From NCBI GenBank assembly GCA_013339765.2, contig CM023456.1, positions 90,103,516 through 90,167,515 of the forward strand: DNA of 64,000 bases. The letters are read 5' to 3'. Positions within the stretch are counted from its first letter, which is position 1; each line of letters opens with the position of its first letter. Positions 11,801-22,950 of the stretch are shown here, one piece after another. The notes below the pieces were generated by a model that made no database searches, was not told the origin of the DNA, and was given only the letters and a program-made list of their open reading frames with translations. Position numbers and translations under genes: made by a program. Source of the stretch: Haemaphysalis longicornis. Lineage: Eukaryota; Arthropoda; Arachnida; Ixodida; Ixodidae.

Positions 11801-12544
11801 GTGATGATTTCTATTAAGCAATTGAGTATGTACTATACGCTTCGTATCGTACAAGCACCCCTAGAAGGAAATTCTAGTAGTTTTTTTCTGCTTGAATTTC
11901 TGTTTTTTTTTTCATTTGCATTGCCATTACTTACGGCCGCTACTTTCTACATCTTTCTTTTCCCCAGCCATTTGTATCCACCGCGTTGGCCATCAAGTTT
12001 CCTCGTGTACAATCTTTTCTTTGCATCAAAAGCATGTACTTCAAAAGTTTGCGGGAATACGAAACCTTAGTGGCAGTCGCCCAAAATATAATAGTGAAAT
12101 ATTTTCCACCCTCCACCCCGCCTCTCGCAAATAATGCCGAACCCTAGCACCCTATACCATCTCATATGGAGGCGTCAATGAACACCTTTCCTCACTCCTA
12201 ATCTCCAACCCACTTACGATCAATTTGGAGCACAGGTCTCCAGCCCCGACCTCTCCTCTAAGCGCGCCTGCTGGAGAGGGACCGGGTTGCCAGCGCAGGC
12301 AAGGGTGCCCCTTAATGCAAAAAATCCCCCACTACGTGGTTGCCCAGACATCTGAGGGTCCCATTAAAAATGTGCTCTTCTTCTCCTTCAAAGCTCCCCT
12401 CCCTCTTCAATATTCGCATTAGTAACCACCTCTTGAGGAATTATCTTCGCGTTTGAAAACTATAAAAGTAATAATCTCAAAACTCTGCGTACCCCGAAGT
12501 TTTTCGTCTCCAAACCTTCGTCATTATAGTCACAGAACGCTCTT
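5801..12544. other. Long unassigned stretch
   Basis: No transposon protein motif, tRNA, rRNA or clear inverted repeat was found by eye. The longest open frames are 203 codons on the minus strand (7268-7879) and 179 codons on the plus strand (10629-11168). Both translate to low-information, cysteine- or basic-rich sequence without recognisable domains, and both lie among overlapping frames on the other strand, so I regard them as chance ORFs. Contains a 15-C homopolymer (7483-7497) and T runs near 9408-9421 and 11880-11912. Confidence 0.4.
7483..7497. repeat. Poly(C)/poly(G) homopolymer, 15 bp
   Basis: Uninterrupted run of 15 cytosines. Such runs are prone to length error in assembly and to polymerase slippage, and the run lies inside the 203-codon minus-strand frame, where it gives consecutive glycines. 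Confidence 0.95.
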
Positions 12545-12635
12545 CGAACATTTGTGCTGCTGATCACGAGGTCGCGGATTGGAGTCCGGGCCACGGCGGC
12601 CGCTTTTCTTTGAACACGGGTAGTAAGACCAACAT
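12545..12635 (+). repeat. Truncated Ruka-like SINE head
   Basis: GCTGCTGATCACGAGGTCGC, then GGATTGGAGTCCGGGCC and ACGGCGGCCGCTTTTC, follow the order of the anticodon-loop region, B box and head/body junction of the Ruka-like SINE at 3677. The A-box region is missing or strongly diverged and the body is lost after about 12635. Confidence 0.5.
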
Positions 12636-12939
12636 CCTTGTTTTTTTTTCTCCATAAAGCTGTAAATCCAAAACAGAATTCATTTTCCTTTGCTAACATA
12701 ACAATCAAGTTCAATCCCCGGTCATACTGTTTCAAAAGGTGCTTGTAAGATGTTTTTAGAGTTCGTAATTCATAATAGCTTCGACCAAATGGTGACTCAG
12801 GTTCTAAACCTTTTGAATACTAGTCAATCGTTAAATACTAGAGAGCACAATAGTGACCCCCAGGCAGTTAGCAGACAGAGTCTTTAATGTCCACCTTGTT
12901 CTTTTAAGAGCTTAAGAATACAATAACGACTGAGGCCCT
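12636..12939. other. Unassigned sequence
   Basis: Nothing recognised. A 91-codon minus-strand frame (12460-12735) overlaps the SINE and is probably incidental. Confidence 0.4.
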
Positions 12940-13596
12940 GTGTATTCCACGACAGAATATGCGCTTCGATTGTATTGTATATGTTTATACAATTGTATGC
13001 TTTCACGGTTTATACAGAATGCTGTGCCTTCCCCCCTTTCCACTGAATTGTTCTATTCTTGCTTACTGCTTATAACAAATGCGTGCCAAGCCGAATGTAT
13101 ATTTTTATTTCCACTATTTCTCGTGCCGGGAACTCCTTCGGGGCCAGTTCTATTTAGGCAAAGTGCCCCGGGTTCGAAGTGTGCGATCGATGCTCATATG
13201 TCGTTGCCCCGGCACCTCACCGTTCCTTGCCCCTGGCTTCCTTCGGCCCGCTGCAATAAACTTTCGTCGGGTCTCGATTGCGCCCCGGCCTGCCCTAGTT
13301 ATTTGGCGCCGAATTTCTGGCACCGTCCTACTGTCTGCCTGCTTATTCTAATATCGTCCGGCGTGTTTGGCGCTTTCGGCCCACATATACCAACGCGAAC
13401 CGTCTGTTTTCCTCCTATCTTATTTTGTGCCATCTGGCCACCCCGCCCCAATAACTATTTTTGGACTTGTTTTCTTTACAATGCTGCGCTTGGCGCTACC
13501 TTCGCCATGAAAAATGTTCCTGATGAAATTTTTTGCAAGTTTCGAGCCTACTGTTTTAAATTTGTTTTAATTCTAAATGCTATACTAGGAATCTAA
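12940..13596 (+). other. Long ORF (218 codons), possibly spanning an old LTR end
   Basis: This is the longest open frame in the window, running ATG to TAA. The translation is rich in cysteine, phenylalanine, leucine and proline and shows no domain I recognise. The nucleotide sequence inside it holds an AATAAA near 13255, then a GC-rich stretch and TTATTTGGCGCCGAATT near 13298-13314. TTTGGCGCC immediately after an LTR is a common start of the internal region (primer-binding site) in arthropod LTR retrotransposons, so the ORF may be a chance reading across an LTR remnant. No second LTR copy was found. Confidence 0.25.
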
Positions 13597-16329
13597 ATAT
13601 GGCTTTTTTACGATGATATTTGAGCGTTCGTCAACAGACAGATAGTTGGAACGTGATTAAGATTAAATACATGAAAATTCGATGTAATATTCAACGCAGC
13701 CAACAAGCCTGTCATGGTGCTTTGCCTGGATACTTATATATCCCGCCTGCGGACTACGGCCGGAGAACCTAATGATGACAAAATCGCAGCACAGAATCTG
13801 GGCTTGAGCTTAACCCTTACCGCAGACGTCTTTTTGCATTTTATGAACAGCAGATCCATGGACTTCAAGTACCACAGAAGCTTACACCAGTACACGCAGA
13901 CCTCTATACCCGAAAAGTTGACTAAAGTGTGCATGGAAAAAGCTATACGGAAGTCTGCAAACAAAGCCGTCAGCTGTCCCATACAATTTACGCCGGTCTC
14001 ACCATTTTTAAAATTAAGACCGACTACAATGAGCAAGCTGAACAGGAGAGATTAGCTTGGTCATAAACCGCACCAGCGGTCTTGCGGTTCATCACCGAAT
14101 GCTCAGCCTCGTGCGTACTTGCTGGTTCGGGGCTGCCACTTTTTTTTTTCGGAAAGCGCTGCGTGTCCAAAGCAAAGCCCATCCTTTTTGTGCACGGAAA
14201 ATCGACCGCGTTGTACCAAGCATAAAATCCGGCGACCCATGCAGCCACACGCCATGATCTCGCCCATGCTCTCAAAACCCAGGCCTCCGGGAAGAAGCAT
14301 TACCCCACGCCGTATATTGCCCTCCAGGATATTACGAAATTGGAATGTTATAGAGTAGGTAACATTATATTCTTTCTCACCCCACCCAGTTGTCCAAACG
14401 AAGGCAAAGCGCTTTACAGTGGCTTAAATACAACTAGTTTTATAATCATGATATCGTATCCACAACCTCACGTCCCGTGCACCACTCTGCCGCATCTTAT
14501 AGGAACGTGATCAGGACCCGAACTTACCCATTCCAAAATGCTTTCCTTGAGAACTACGAGAACATATTGCGCAGCTAGCCCTTCACCGAGCAGACCACAC
14601 TAGTCCACCAATCAGCCTGTGGCATGACCGAAACTTTCACTACCAGACTAAGGATCTGCTCCAAAATGTTTCTCCTAATTTAAAGGCTTTTCCTCTCACC
14701 TTTTCTATCTCTCTCTCTCTTTCTCTCTCTCTCCGCTGAGGTTAAGTGAAAAGATTTTTACGGGTTAATGGGGAACCGTAGAGAGCGCATGGATGAACAA
14801 ACGAATGTTCTTTCTGTCTGTTTATTATCGTTTTGCGTCTAGGCTTAGAAGCATAATACAAGAAAATTATGTTGGTAGTTTTCTTAGCTCAGAACGACCG
14901 AGGCGGAAGCAGTGTGATCATAAATGTGTAGGAGTGCCACTGATTTTACGCAAATAAATAGAAGATATCAGCACCGTGTTGGTCTTACATCCGGAAAATT
15001 ACCTGCAAATAATAAGCGCCTATATTTTACAGACGATATCATGAAGCGGAAACAAATATAATAAAGTGATAAAGAGAAGCCCAACTTTGGGCCTGCTGTC
15101 CAAATAAAAAGATCACAAGTGGTTTAAAATACTATTGCAAGTATTTGTTAAATGGTTAATTTTTTGTGCGCGAAGGCTTACAGAACCAGCAATGATGAAG
15201 CTTCGGCCGCGCTACGTATCCTCTTGGTGTAAATACGCAAGCGGTGACCTCAACACGATGGCACGAGAGACCTTGGAAAGTAAACAAATACCGTCCCGTA
15301 AATCTGATTTCGCCTTTTATGCACCGACACAACCAGATGTTCCTCTGTTGAAATTAGCAGTTTCCGCCGCTTTCTGCCGGGGCGCTGTCCTTAACCCTGC
15401 ATGCGGCCATATGAGGAAACATTCGGAAGGTACTTTCGTGACAATGCCCTCATTGCTGTCCGCGACTGCGCTGCCTCATCCGGGTGCGGTGCACGTTCGT
15501 CATTTCTCCCAGTGAATTTAAACTTTTGTCGCTCCTAATGGAACCTTTAAAACATATCCCTGAAGCATTTTGGCCCCATATTAAAAAAAACAAGTTATCC
15601 TATCTAATGCACTATGAAGCATCCCAGCTGATTTCCGTAGCAACATGTACGGGAACCCAGAGGGCAGTCAACACCTCTAAGGTAAAGAGAACGTTCCTCC
15701 CCGCTGGGTCAACATATTAGGTGCGAAATTATACATCATTGGGAACATTTTTAATCACAACATTAGGAGACCACAACTACAGCAAACTGTCGCACATGGT
15801 CTATACGTTAACGTGTTAAGATGTGAGAGCCGATAGCACGTGTTCGGCTTGGAGGAAGCGAGTAAGGGCGGCTCTGCTGCAGTCAGCATATTAAGTGCGA
15901 TTGCACTTCTAAGCGAGCCTGAGCGACGCCGTTTACGTTTACGATTGGCCGCTGACAGATGATTGGCCAGGAACCTCGTCTTCCTTAGCTGACATGGCAC
16001 ATACCCACTTTCGGGCTTGGAAGGCTAATGCACAACTGACACGAAATTTCAAAGCTGAATCCGCTCTAGCAATGTCTGCAAATAGGTGTCAGTCATCTCT
16101 CTTTCGCGAACATTATTCAACTCGTCATTCGTCAAGTGCGGGGCTGAAGCGCTAAAGTCGCCTAAGAAGGCGACACTACCAGCAATGGGCCTTCCCCGCA
16201 GCACACAAAAACGGTGACTCACGACTGCAAGTGAAAAGGAACGCTACATTACCGGTAAAGCCCAACCTGATAGAATGCCAACTAGGCCTGATCAGCGCTA
16301 TGCCTGTGCAGGTGCGGGAATGCCTAGTT
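13597..16329. other. Unassigned sequence
   Basis: Contains a 113-codon plus-strand frame (13714-14055) and a 126-codon plus-strand frame (15135-15515), neither with recognisable motifs. Only a pyrimidine microsatellite stands out. No splice-bounded exon was convincing. Confidence 0.4.
14706..14733. repeat. (TC)n microsatellite
   Basis: Nearly pure TC dinucleotide array with one TT interruption. Confidence 0.9.
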
Positions 16330-17240
16330 CTCATCGCTTTCTAAGAAGTAGCTGAAAAGAAGGTTCAAGTTAGGTTGCGCTTGGACGACTACGAACGGCC
16401 GACTTCACACATAAAACGCGCCACGTCTGGCTAGGATAAATGCAGACAACACGATCCGACTGTGTGGCGACTTCAGGGAGCTGAATTAGCTTTTTCCGGA
16501 CGGCATTGAACCTTTCGCACAAATAAATGTTTTGCAACCACAAGGCGTGCTTTAGAAGTGACTCCAGGTAAAGTTACTGGCAGTTTCTGAGAACCCAAAA
16601 GTCTGGTGAGAAGATCGCTTATTCCCGCTAGTCAGGTATTTATCAATTTAAATATCTGCTATTTGGTGTGAAGGTCTTTGTGAGGAAAGCCTTGGCTTGA
16701 CTTTTATGCACATTTCGTTCTTTCGGCAATGTTCTCGTCATAACCCAAACATTTCACGAGCACATCACCGCTCTGCGCGCTATATTTGCAGGGAAAAGAG
16801 AGGCCAAGCTCAACGTTAACACAAAAAATCCCCAAATGGGAAATCAGACATTGTCCTTCTTGGAACAAATTATTGGACACAACGGGGTAGAACGAATGCA
16901 AAAAAACTGCGGATAAATTTCTTAGGTTGGGACGACCCAGAGCAAGAAATAGGTTGGGTTTTTTCTTGAACTTGCCTGCTGCTATCGCCAATTCATCACA
17001 AACTATGCGGAGATCGCAACGTCGGTAACGGGGCTCCCCCGCACAAGTTTCAAAAGCGTAATCCAGCGGATTGAGGAGCAGAAACGCGACCCCCTTGGCG
17101 CTGAGGCAGAGGCTGTCACCCTGGCCCTCATTAAGGCAGCGGATCTACAGGAAAACTTCGTGCGGCGCACATATCCTTGGAGCGAAAGCGCGCGGACATC
17201 TTTGTTACAAAAGAAGGATACAAACCTTAATCCAGTTTGT
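16330..17240 (+). pseudogene. Gypsy-type (Ty3) retrotransposon pol fragment, RT to RNase H junction
   Basis: Plus-strand translation in shifting frames shows a decayed Gypsy RT. Around 16610-16690 a frame gives SGIYQFKYLLFGVKV, equivalent to the .YQF..LPFGL block. Around 16720-16900 another gives FHEHITALRAIFAGKREAKL then LSFLEQIIGHNGV, equivalent to HL..L..VF..L..A.L and (F/V)LGH.(I/V)...GV. From 16975 the frame gives CCYRQFITNYAEIATSVTGL, the hallmark GYYR.FI.N(F/Y)..IA.PLT.L at the RT/RNase H boundary. The catalytic YLDD is not visible. Stops and frameshifts throughout; no LTRs nearby. The frame ends near 17240. Start is approximate. Confidence 0.7.
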
Positions 17241-18075
17241 AACCACGGTTTAAAATCTTAACGCGCTTTAAAAGCTTAACCATTCGAAAGAAAATGTTTA
17301 CCCGTTAAACCTGAATGTGTAGCATTCATCTGGACGGTTTGCAAATACCACCCCTTCTTGTGTTGAAGAAAGTTCACCTTTCAGACAGACCACACCTGAA
17401 CAGCCACGGTTTGCAATGGAGCATCTTATCCAAGTGTGTTGGTTCGCCATGAAATATATAAAAACCTCTGATAGCGTAGGAGCCCACATTTTCAACTGTG
17501 TGCAGGGGCGCAAACGTTAAGAAGAATCCTGCTCTCTTGCTGGCTTCGCGCTATTGCCCCAATCGCTAAACAGCCACTGACACTTTCAAGTATAGGCACT
17601 TTGCATGGGTGACCAAGAACGATGTACACCAGTGAATAGTGACGCCAAATTTGACATTGCGAGGCACGATAAAAATTATTCTGTTTTGCAGATGCCTGCT
17701 ACAGCGAATTCAGATATGCTAGTGCAGAGTACAGTCTCCCACATTTTAAGTGTATTATGGGAGCGACGACTGATCAGCATGTCAGCGTCTTTTGACGATG
17801 TGCAGCGGAAAAATAGGCGAGAGTACTCGAATGCGCGTAGAGCTATGTGCACTATGAGTGCCGCCTGCTAGGTGTTTTCCTTACAGCAACACAGCCCCAA
17901 TTTTGTTAGATATCAAAGCCGTATCGCTAGCCGCAGAAAGTAGCTACGCTGCGTAAACTTTCCCGACGAACTTGCTGGGTTATTGATACAAAAGCAACAT
18001 CAGACATGCACATTGGAGGCGCGCGTGCGCTTCAGATAACCCCTTTGTCTCGTAAACAAAATTATGCCGATACCT
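17241..18075. other. Unassigned sequence
   Basis: Contains an 88-codon plus-strand frame (17605-17871) of no recognisable type. No repeat boundary seen. Confidence 0.4.
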
Positions 18076-18595
18076 TTGCGGGGGGTACATCGCTCTCAAG
18101 GAAACAGCGTAGCAGAAGATGCCCATGGGGGAGAGGGCTTTCTGCGCGTGCGCGCTGTTTCGCCTAATTTGCCGCTGGACACCGTGATAAGGCGCTGATA
18201 TCCCGATCGATCGTCGCTCCCGTTATTAATTTTGAGGCCCACGGCTCTACTTTGCTTCTCCGGTGCGGTAAGCATGCTTTGCAATTCGTCCCCGAGTTAC
18301 TTAGCAAGGCAACGTCATCCAGCAAATCTGAGGTTACTGAGGTATTCTCCATTAACCCTTGATCCCACCTGTTACCAATCCAATGTTCTAAATACTTCTT
18401 GTAAACATGCTGTGAATAACATTGAAGAGATTGTGTCTCCTTGTCTGACGCCCTTCCTGATAGGTATTTTATGGCTCTCCTTGTGGAGGACGATGGTACC
18501 CGTGCAAGAAAAGATACAACAAATGCAGTATCCCATAAAATATTTAGAGGCTGATTCAAAACTGCCTTCTGTTAAGCGTCTGTAAAATTCTCTTC
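18076..18595 (-). pseudogene. RTE-type LINE reverse transcriptase fragment
   Basis: Minus-strand translation contains IPIRKGVRQGDTISSMLFTA followed by CLQEVFRTLDW (about 18470-18380), a near-exact match to the KGVRQGDTISP.LF(T/S)ACLE.(V/I)F..L.W block that typifies RTE/BovB-like RTs. After frame changes it continues with SDLLDDVALLSNSG, where FADDIV(L)L is expected (catalytic box altered), and ELQSMLTAPEKQSRAVGLKI, matching the EL..ML..L...S...GL.(I/M)N block. The element would nick and copy itself by target-primed reverse transcription; this copy is a decayed internal fragment with no endonuclease visible. Confidence 0.75.
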
Positions 18596-20508
18596 ACCTG
18601 AATTCATTAAGGAAAACCTGTAATCCCCGCCACACTTGTAACATCTCCGTTTTGTGAATATATACTTTAAGACAACAGAAACGAAGTATAACAAGCCGCC
18701 CTTTCAGCGCAAAGTGTTTATGTGCCCGTTGTCATGAATACGACCGCAGCGTCCGCTTGAATACTGCACACTTGGAGGGAGGCTTCGGACGGACTGCGCC
18801 ATCTGTCGTCAACGAGAGGAGACACAAGTGCAACTGGCGCACCTCACGGTGAGCACTCGCCAGTTGCCAACTCTGGCAAATGTTCCGACAGAACACTAGT
18901 CTGTGTCTGGTTCTGATTGCGATGCTGGTGGCTGAGCTCCGTGCTTACCTTCCTTATCACCCTACAAGGGAGAGGATGTCTTGTAACATACATCCACACG
19001 AGTTAGCACATGCATATACAGTCTATCGCTGTGTACACAAAAAATCATGGAGTTAGATTAGGCGCAAAATAACTGGCTACGCTCGATTATGGTCAGGATG
19101 ATAATTATATTTTTCCCGCAGCACTAATAGTAGTGCGTGAAATGTCTTTGCCTTGAAAAGGAGGTCAGTGGTGGCTTTCACCTTCTGAACCAAAGTAACT
19201 CCTTTCATGGAAGCAAATTTAATGACGCACCCACCCACAGGACAATGTCAACTTTTTTCATCAGTATTTTACTCGTTTAGGTTCGCAAGCCTTAAACGCC
19301 TTGTTCATATCATTCCGTTGTTTTGGGGCTACCTTCTGCGCACAATACAACAGCTTAGTGGCGCAACTTACAGACAAACGAATCGTTAACAAATGCGATT
19401 CCAAATTTCTAAGTACCAGACTCGTTGCATCCGTCACATTTACAGTTTTATCTCACCTGCGCTACACGAAAAACAATACTCTTCCCTTTAACTCCGTCTT
19501 CGCAAGACTAGTGGCCCACAAATTATGGCAGGCCGGCGAGAAATTTCGATTAGGCAGACGGGCACGCTGACGGGCATAAAAACTGTTAATCTTGGGGGCC
19601 TTTCCTATTCGTCAGCGTCTTCCCATCCCTAACCCTGGTACCGTAAATTATGCTGGTCTTCGCAGCTCCCTCTTTCTGGCAATAGCACTGGAACTATTAT
19701 CGACACGGAAAGGCTCTTCCCTTAAGCGCACGGGAAACGGGAGTTCCGGCAAGGAAGCGAACCCAGCAGGCTCGGTACTGACATGTCGGTCGTGGTCGCT
19801 CCTCTTTCCGGTCACGTGGTACTGCAAGCTTCCGGCCTGCAGATAAGAGCCGTTTCTGACGACTAGTGGGGGTTAGAAGGGAATGCTGGTGCTTCCTAAC
19901 AGAGGTCACACACAGATTATGTAGGGAGTTTCGTGCTGTCGCGAACCGTCGTCAATGCATTTCACCTACACTTAGCTACGTTACAGCGTCATTGCTAAAA
20001 GTTAGCGAATCCTGAGAGAAATTGCCGAAATACCAGACGCTACAGCAGTCGTGTTTTTGCAGCGCTTTCGAGAAGCTATGCCCGCTCGCTCGCACCACTG
20101 CTGCATCTTCCCGTGAAGTATTTCCAAGTATATTGACCAGAATTGCGCTTGCATGTAACAAATGCCTTCAAACTGAACAAATTCTTGCTGACCATCAAAT
20201 CTAGTTAAAGACCAGCTTGCTGACCATCAAATCAAATCAAGAAGTGAACAAATCTTGCTGTGCCCATCACCATCAAATCTAGTGAGGAAGGTTTGGTGGG
20301 GATGCGCACAACACTCGCTGGTATTGTCAACACTGCACCTCACTTCAATGTGAGAGCACAAACGCCACCTTAAAAAAATTCTGACAAATCGTCCGTGACG
20401 TGGCTTAATTAGTCCGCGTAATCGGCGCTTGAATTAGTTGAAACACCAACTGTTGTTATTTTCTGCTTGGGACGGATTTTAAATACGCGCCAGCACAGGA
20501 TTACAGAG
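18596..20508. other. Unassigned sequence
   Basis: No coding motif recognised. A short imperfect repetition of CTTGCTGACCATCAAATCTA occurs at about 20178-20290. Confidence 0.4.
20178..20285. repeat. Short imperfect tandem repeat
   Basis: The unit CTTGCTGACCATCAAATC recurs three times in about 100 bp (near 20186, 20217 and, with an insertion, 20254), each time near GAACAAAT or an AG-rich spacer. Probably local slippage beside the LTR element. Confidence 0.6.
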
Positions 20509-21157
20509 TGTTGCGACGTTGTCATACCACCACTGACAATCCGTTGCTGCATACGAGGAGGCGTACCCGAGCCGAGCTCCGTCGCCTCCGACATGCGTGT
20601 GGTCGAAGGCCAGAAGCTGAAGGCCAACCAAATTTCTTTACATCATGGCGAGAGATGGGCCGATGGCAGACAAGAGCAATGCACCGACGAGCGAGATTAC
20701 AGTACCAGACACGAGCAGAGTGGCAGCCTTGATTCCCTGATCCAACAGGAATCAGCTACAGCGTTTGGGGTCTTATTTATACCCAAATGGCTAACGGTCA
20801 AACAAGGCTTCCCTCTAGATTGTGCACATGACACGAACGGCACAGAGACACACAGCTTTTTCCAGAGTTTGTGCGCGGTCGGTAGTATCGGCGCACGCTG
20901 AGCCCGAGAGAGGGGAGAGAGGAGGCGTCCGCAACAGCTTCCGCGTCCTTCGGGAAAGTGTCTGCGTCTTGCGCCGGCCACTGCGGAAGTTTTAATCACG
21001 CCGATAGCGAGGCGCCAGCGATCCCAGACCTGTAGAGTCTTGTTTGGGTCCGTCGGCTACAAGCGTGAGTGACCGACAGGGAGGCTTGCGTAGGGGAGGC
21101 TTGGCCCCACAGCTACGGAGAGCGGCACAAATAACTACGGCGGGCTGATTCGTAACA
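20509..21157 (-). repeat. 3' LTR of the gag-only retrotransposon
   Basis: The minus strand begins TGTTACGAATC at 21157 and ends at 20509 with TCGCAACA. A TATA-like TTGGGTATAAATAAGAC lies at about 20772-20788 on the minus strand and is conserved in the other LTR, marking the Pol II promoter. It is immediately preceded on the minus strand by the purine-rich tract. Confidence 0.8.
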
Positions 21158-21699
21158 CCTTCTCCGCCGGGGGTCCGAGAAACCGATGGATAAGGGTCTT
21201 CAACCGTTGTCTGGAGGGATGCTTTCGGAGAAAAGTGCTCGCCCGATTCTCGACTTCAGGGCGAGGCTGTACGAAACCATACTGGAGCTTCGCTGGGCCG
21301 GTCACTGGACGAATAGTGGCCCGCCAAGAATGTCTCTGGCTTGGTCAGGCAAGCAACAGAACACAGGATGAAGCAACCAGATCCCCGGCAAGTGAGAAGA
21401 CAAATCCACAATGAAGCTCTACCATGCGTTTCGCTGCGATGAAATATGCTAATCACTAACTGCACTAGTTATGTTTTAGCCCAGCAGTACTTTAAAAAAG
21501 CACACAAATTTGAGAGGTGACATTTTGTGTGATTGCAAATGTCCCACACAAAAATAAATGTAATCGTAAGGTGCAAAACCTGCTTCAGGAAAAACAATGC
21601 AATTGACAAAGTCAGGCATCTACAGCCCATTTCTCGCACTGATAGCTGCGATTGGAGCTCGCGTCATTGCCCTGAGTTTTAGCTTTTTTGAATCGCACC
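21158..21699 (-). other. Non-coding 3' internal region and polypurine tract
   Basis: About 540 bp between the gag stop and the 3' LTR. Reads as untranslated element sequence. Purine-rich GGCGGAGAAGG abuts the LTR (21168-21158, minus strand) and would prime plus-strand cDNA. Pol has been deleted between here and gag, or was never present in this subfamily. Confidence 0.6.
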
Positions 21700-22119
21700 T
21701 TAGGTGATCCCGTTCTCTGAAGAAAGCTGCGACTGCTCGACAGGACATCGGCTTTCCTCCGAGACGTATCTCGAGCGCGTGGAGAAAACTGCTCCAATTT
21801 CCACCGCTCGAGCTAGGCGTGCGGTTTCGTTCTCGGCCTCTCCGAGGTCCGCTGAGACCCGGCGCAAATCATGCGTTCCGCGCTGCCACTCTGCAGGCGT
21901 GCTATATCGGAGCTCTTGACACACTTTTTTGCTGCACGGTCGGCGGTAAAGCTGCTCGAGACCGAAGCTGTCTGCTACCTTGTCATGCTCTCTGAAAGCC
22001 TTTGCCTCTTTGAGCCACTCTTCCATGTTAGCCCTAAGCTTATAGACGACCTCCGAGTACGACTCGCCCTTAGCTTTCTCTGCTTCACGGAACGTCTGGC
22101 GAAACGCCTCTGCCGACAT
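21700..22119 (-). pseudogene. Retrotransposon gag, C-terminal part after frameshift
   Basis: Continues the gag in a different frame, starting MSAEAFRQTFREAEKAKGES and going through YKLRANMEEWLKEAKAFREH, which is typical capsid C-terminal helical sequence. The indel lies between about 22119 and 22145. The frame ends at a TGA (21700-21702) before any CCHC zinc knuckle, so the nucleic-acid-binding part of gag is lost with the whole of pol. Confidence 0.75.
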
Positions 22120-22126
22120 CCTGTAG

Positions 22127-22738
22127 TTACGGAGGAGGCTTGACTTTCTCGTAGTCCTCCACCTGCTCCTTTGGCAAGCCGGCCATCACGTCGGATGCCT
22201 TACCCGGCAAGAGCGTAAGCAGCTTTTGCGGGATGTCTCGGCTAAACTGGGCCTTCTCGCACGTACGCTCGAAATTGACCAAAACATGACAGATGTGTTC
22301 ACCTTCTTTGTAGGGTTGCATTAGGCCACTCATTCGCAACGTAGATCGCTCAGTCGCCGCAGACTGCACGCTGCTGTCTATCTCACGCCTAGATCGAGAT
22401 ACCTCGATCTCTAAACGCTTTATTTCCAGCTCATGCTGTCGCTTCTCTCGCTCGAGTAGGTGCTCATGCTCTCGTCTCTTTTCCTCGCGTTCCTCACGCT
22501 GACGCTCAGGCTCTGCAGCCTGACGTTTAGCGGTCTCTCTGCCATTGATCAGCTGAGTGCGCTCAGACAGCTTGTCATCGTCATCCCAAACAGCGAGTAT
22601 AGCCTGTATCAGCTCTGACTTTCTCAGCGAGTCCGAAACATCCAAGCGGAAGTCTTTTGCAAGCTCCAAAAACTGCGGTTTTTTCAATGCCTTCAAATTC
22701 ACGCCCCGTTTTGAGTACTGCGTTCCCACTGCACCCAA
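22127..22738 (-). pseudogene. Retrotransposon gag, N-terminal part
   Basis: Frame of 203 codons from ATG at 22738. Residues about 10-50 (LKALKKPQFLELAKDFRLD then SLRKSELIQAI) resemble a SAP-type helix-extension-helix motif. Residues about 60-125 are a highly charged, Glu/Arg-rich heptad-like stretch, probably a coiled coil. Residues about 135-200 (MQPYKEGEHICHVLVNFE, FSRDIPQKLLTLLPGKA) resemble the capsid-type domain of tick and other arthropod Gypsy gags. The frame runs into a stop just after YEKVKPPP, where the protein would be expected to continue; the next part is in another frame. Gag would assemble the RNA-containing particle in the cytoplasm. It is the best-preserved coding stretch of the window. 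Confidence 0.8.
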
Positions 22739-22930
22739 ATTGTTTTACGCGAATAATCCACGCGACAAAAACACACACCCTACCAGCTCTCCTCAGAAGC
22801 CTTGTAAAACTCAGTAAAGAAAAGTCCCAGACTCCACATTGACCGCCGTGATTTCTGCGAAGTCCAAAACCGCCTCAACGTCTGAGGTGTTGGATCTGGC
22901 ACCGCTGGCTCCAAGTGTTACGAAGTTGCA

Positions 22931-22948
22931 TCCGAACACTGCCAACCA
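22931..22948 (-). promoter_or_regulatory. Primer-binding site of the LTR retrotransposon
   Basis: The plus strand reads TCCGAACACTGCCAACCA, exactly 18 nt ending in CCA, two bases outside the 5' LTR. The minus strand therefore begins TGGTTGGCAGTG, as expected for a site complementary to a tRNA 3' end. I cannot say which tRNA without a search. Confidence 0.7.
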
Positions 22949-22950
22949 GT

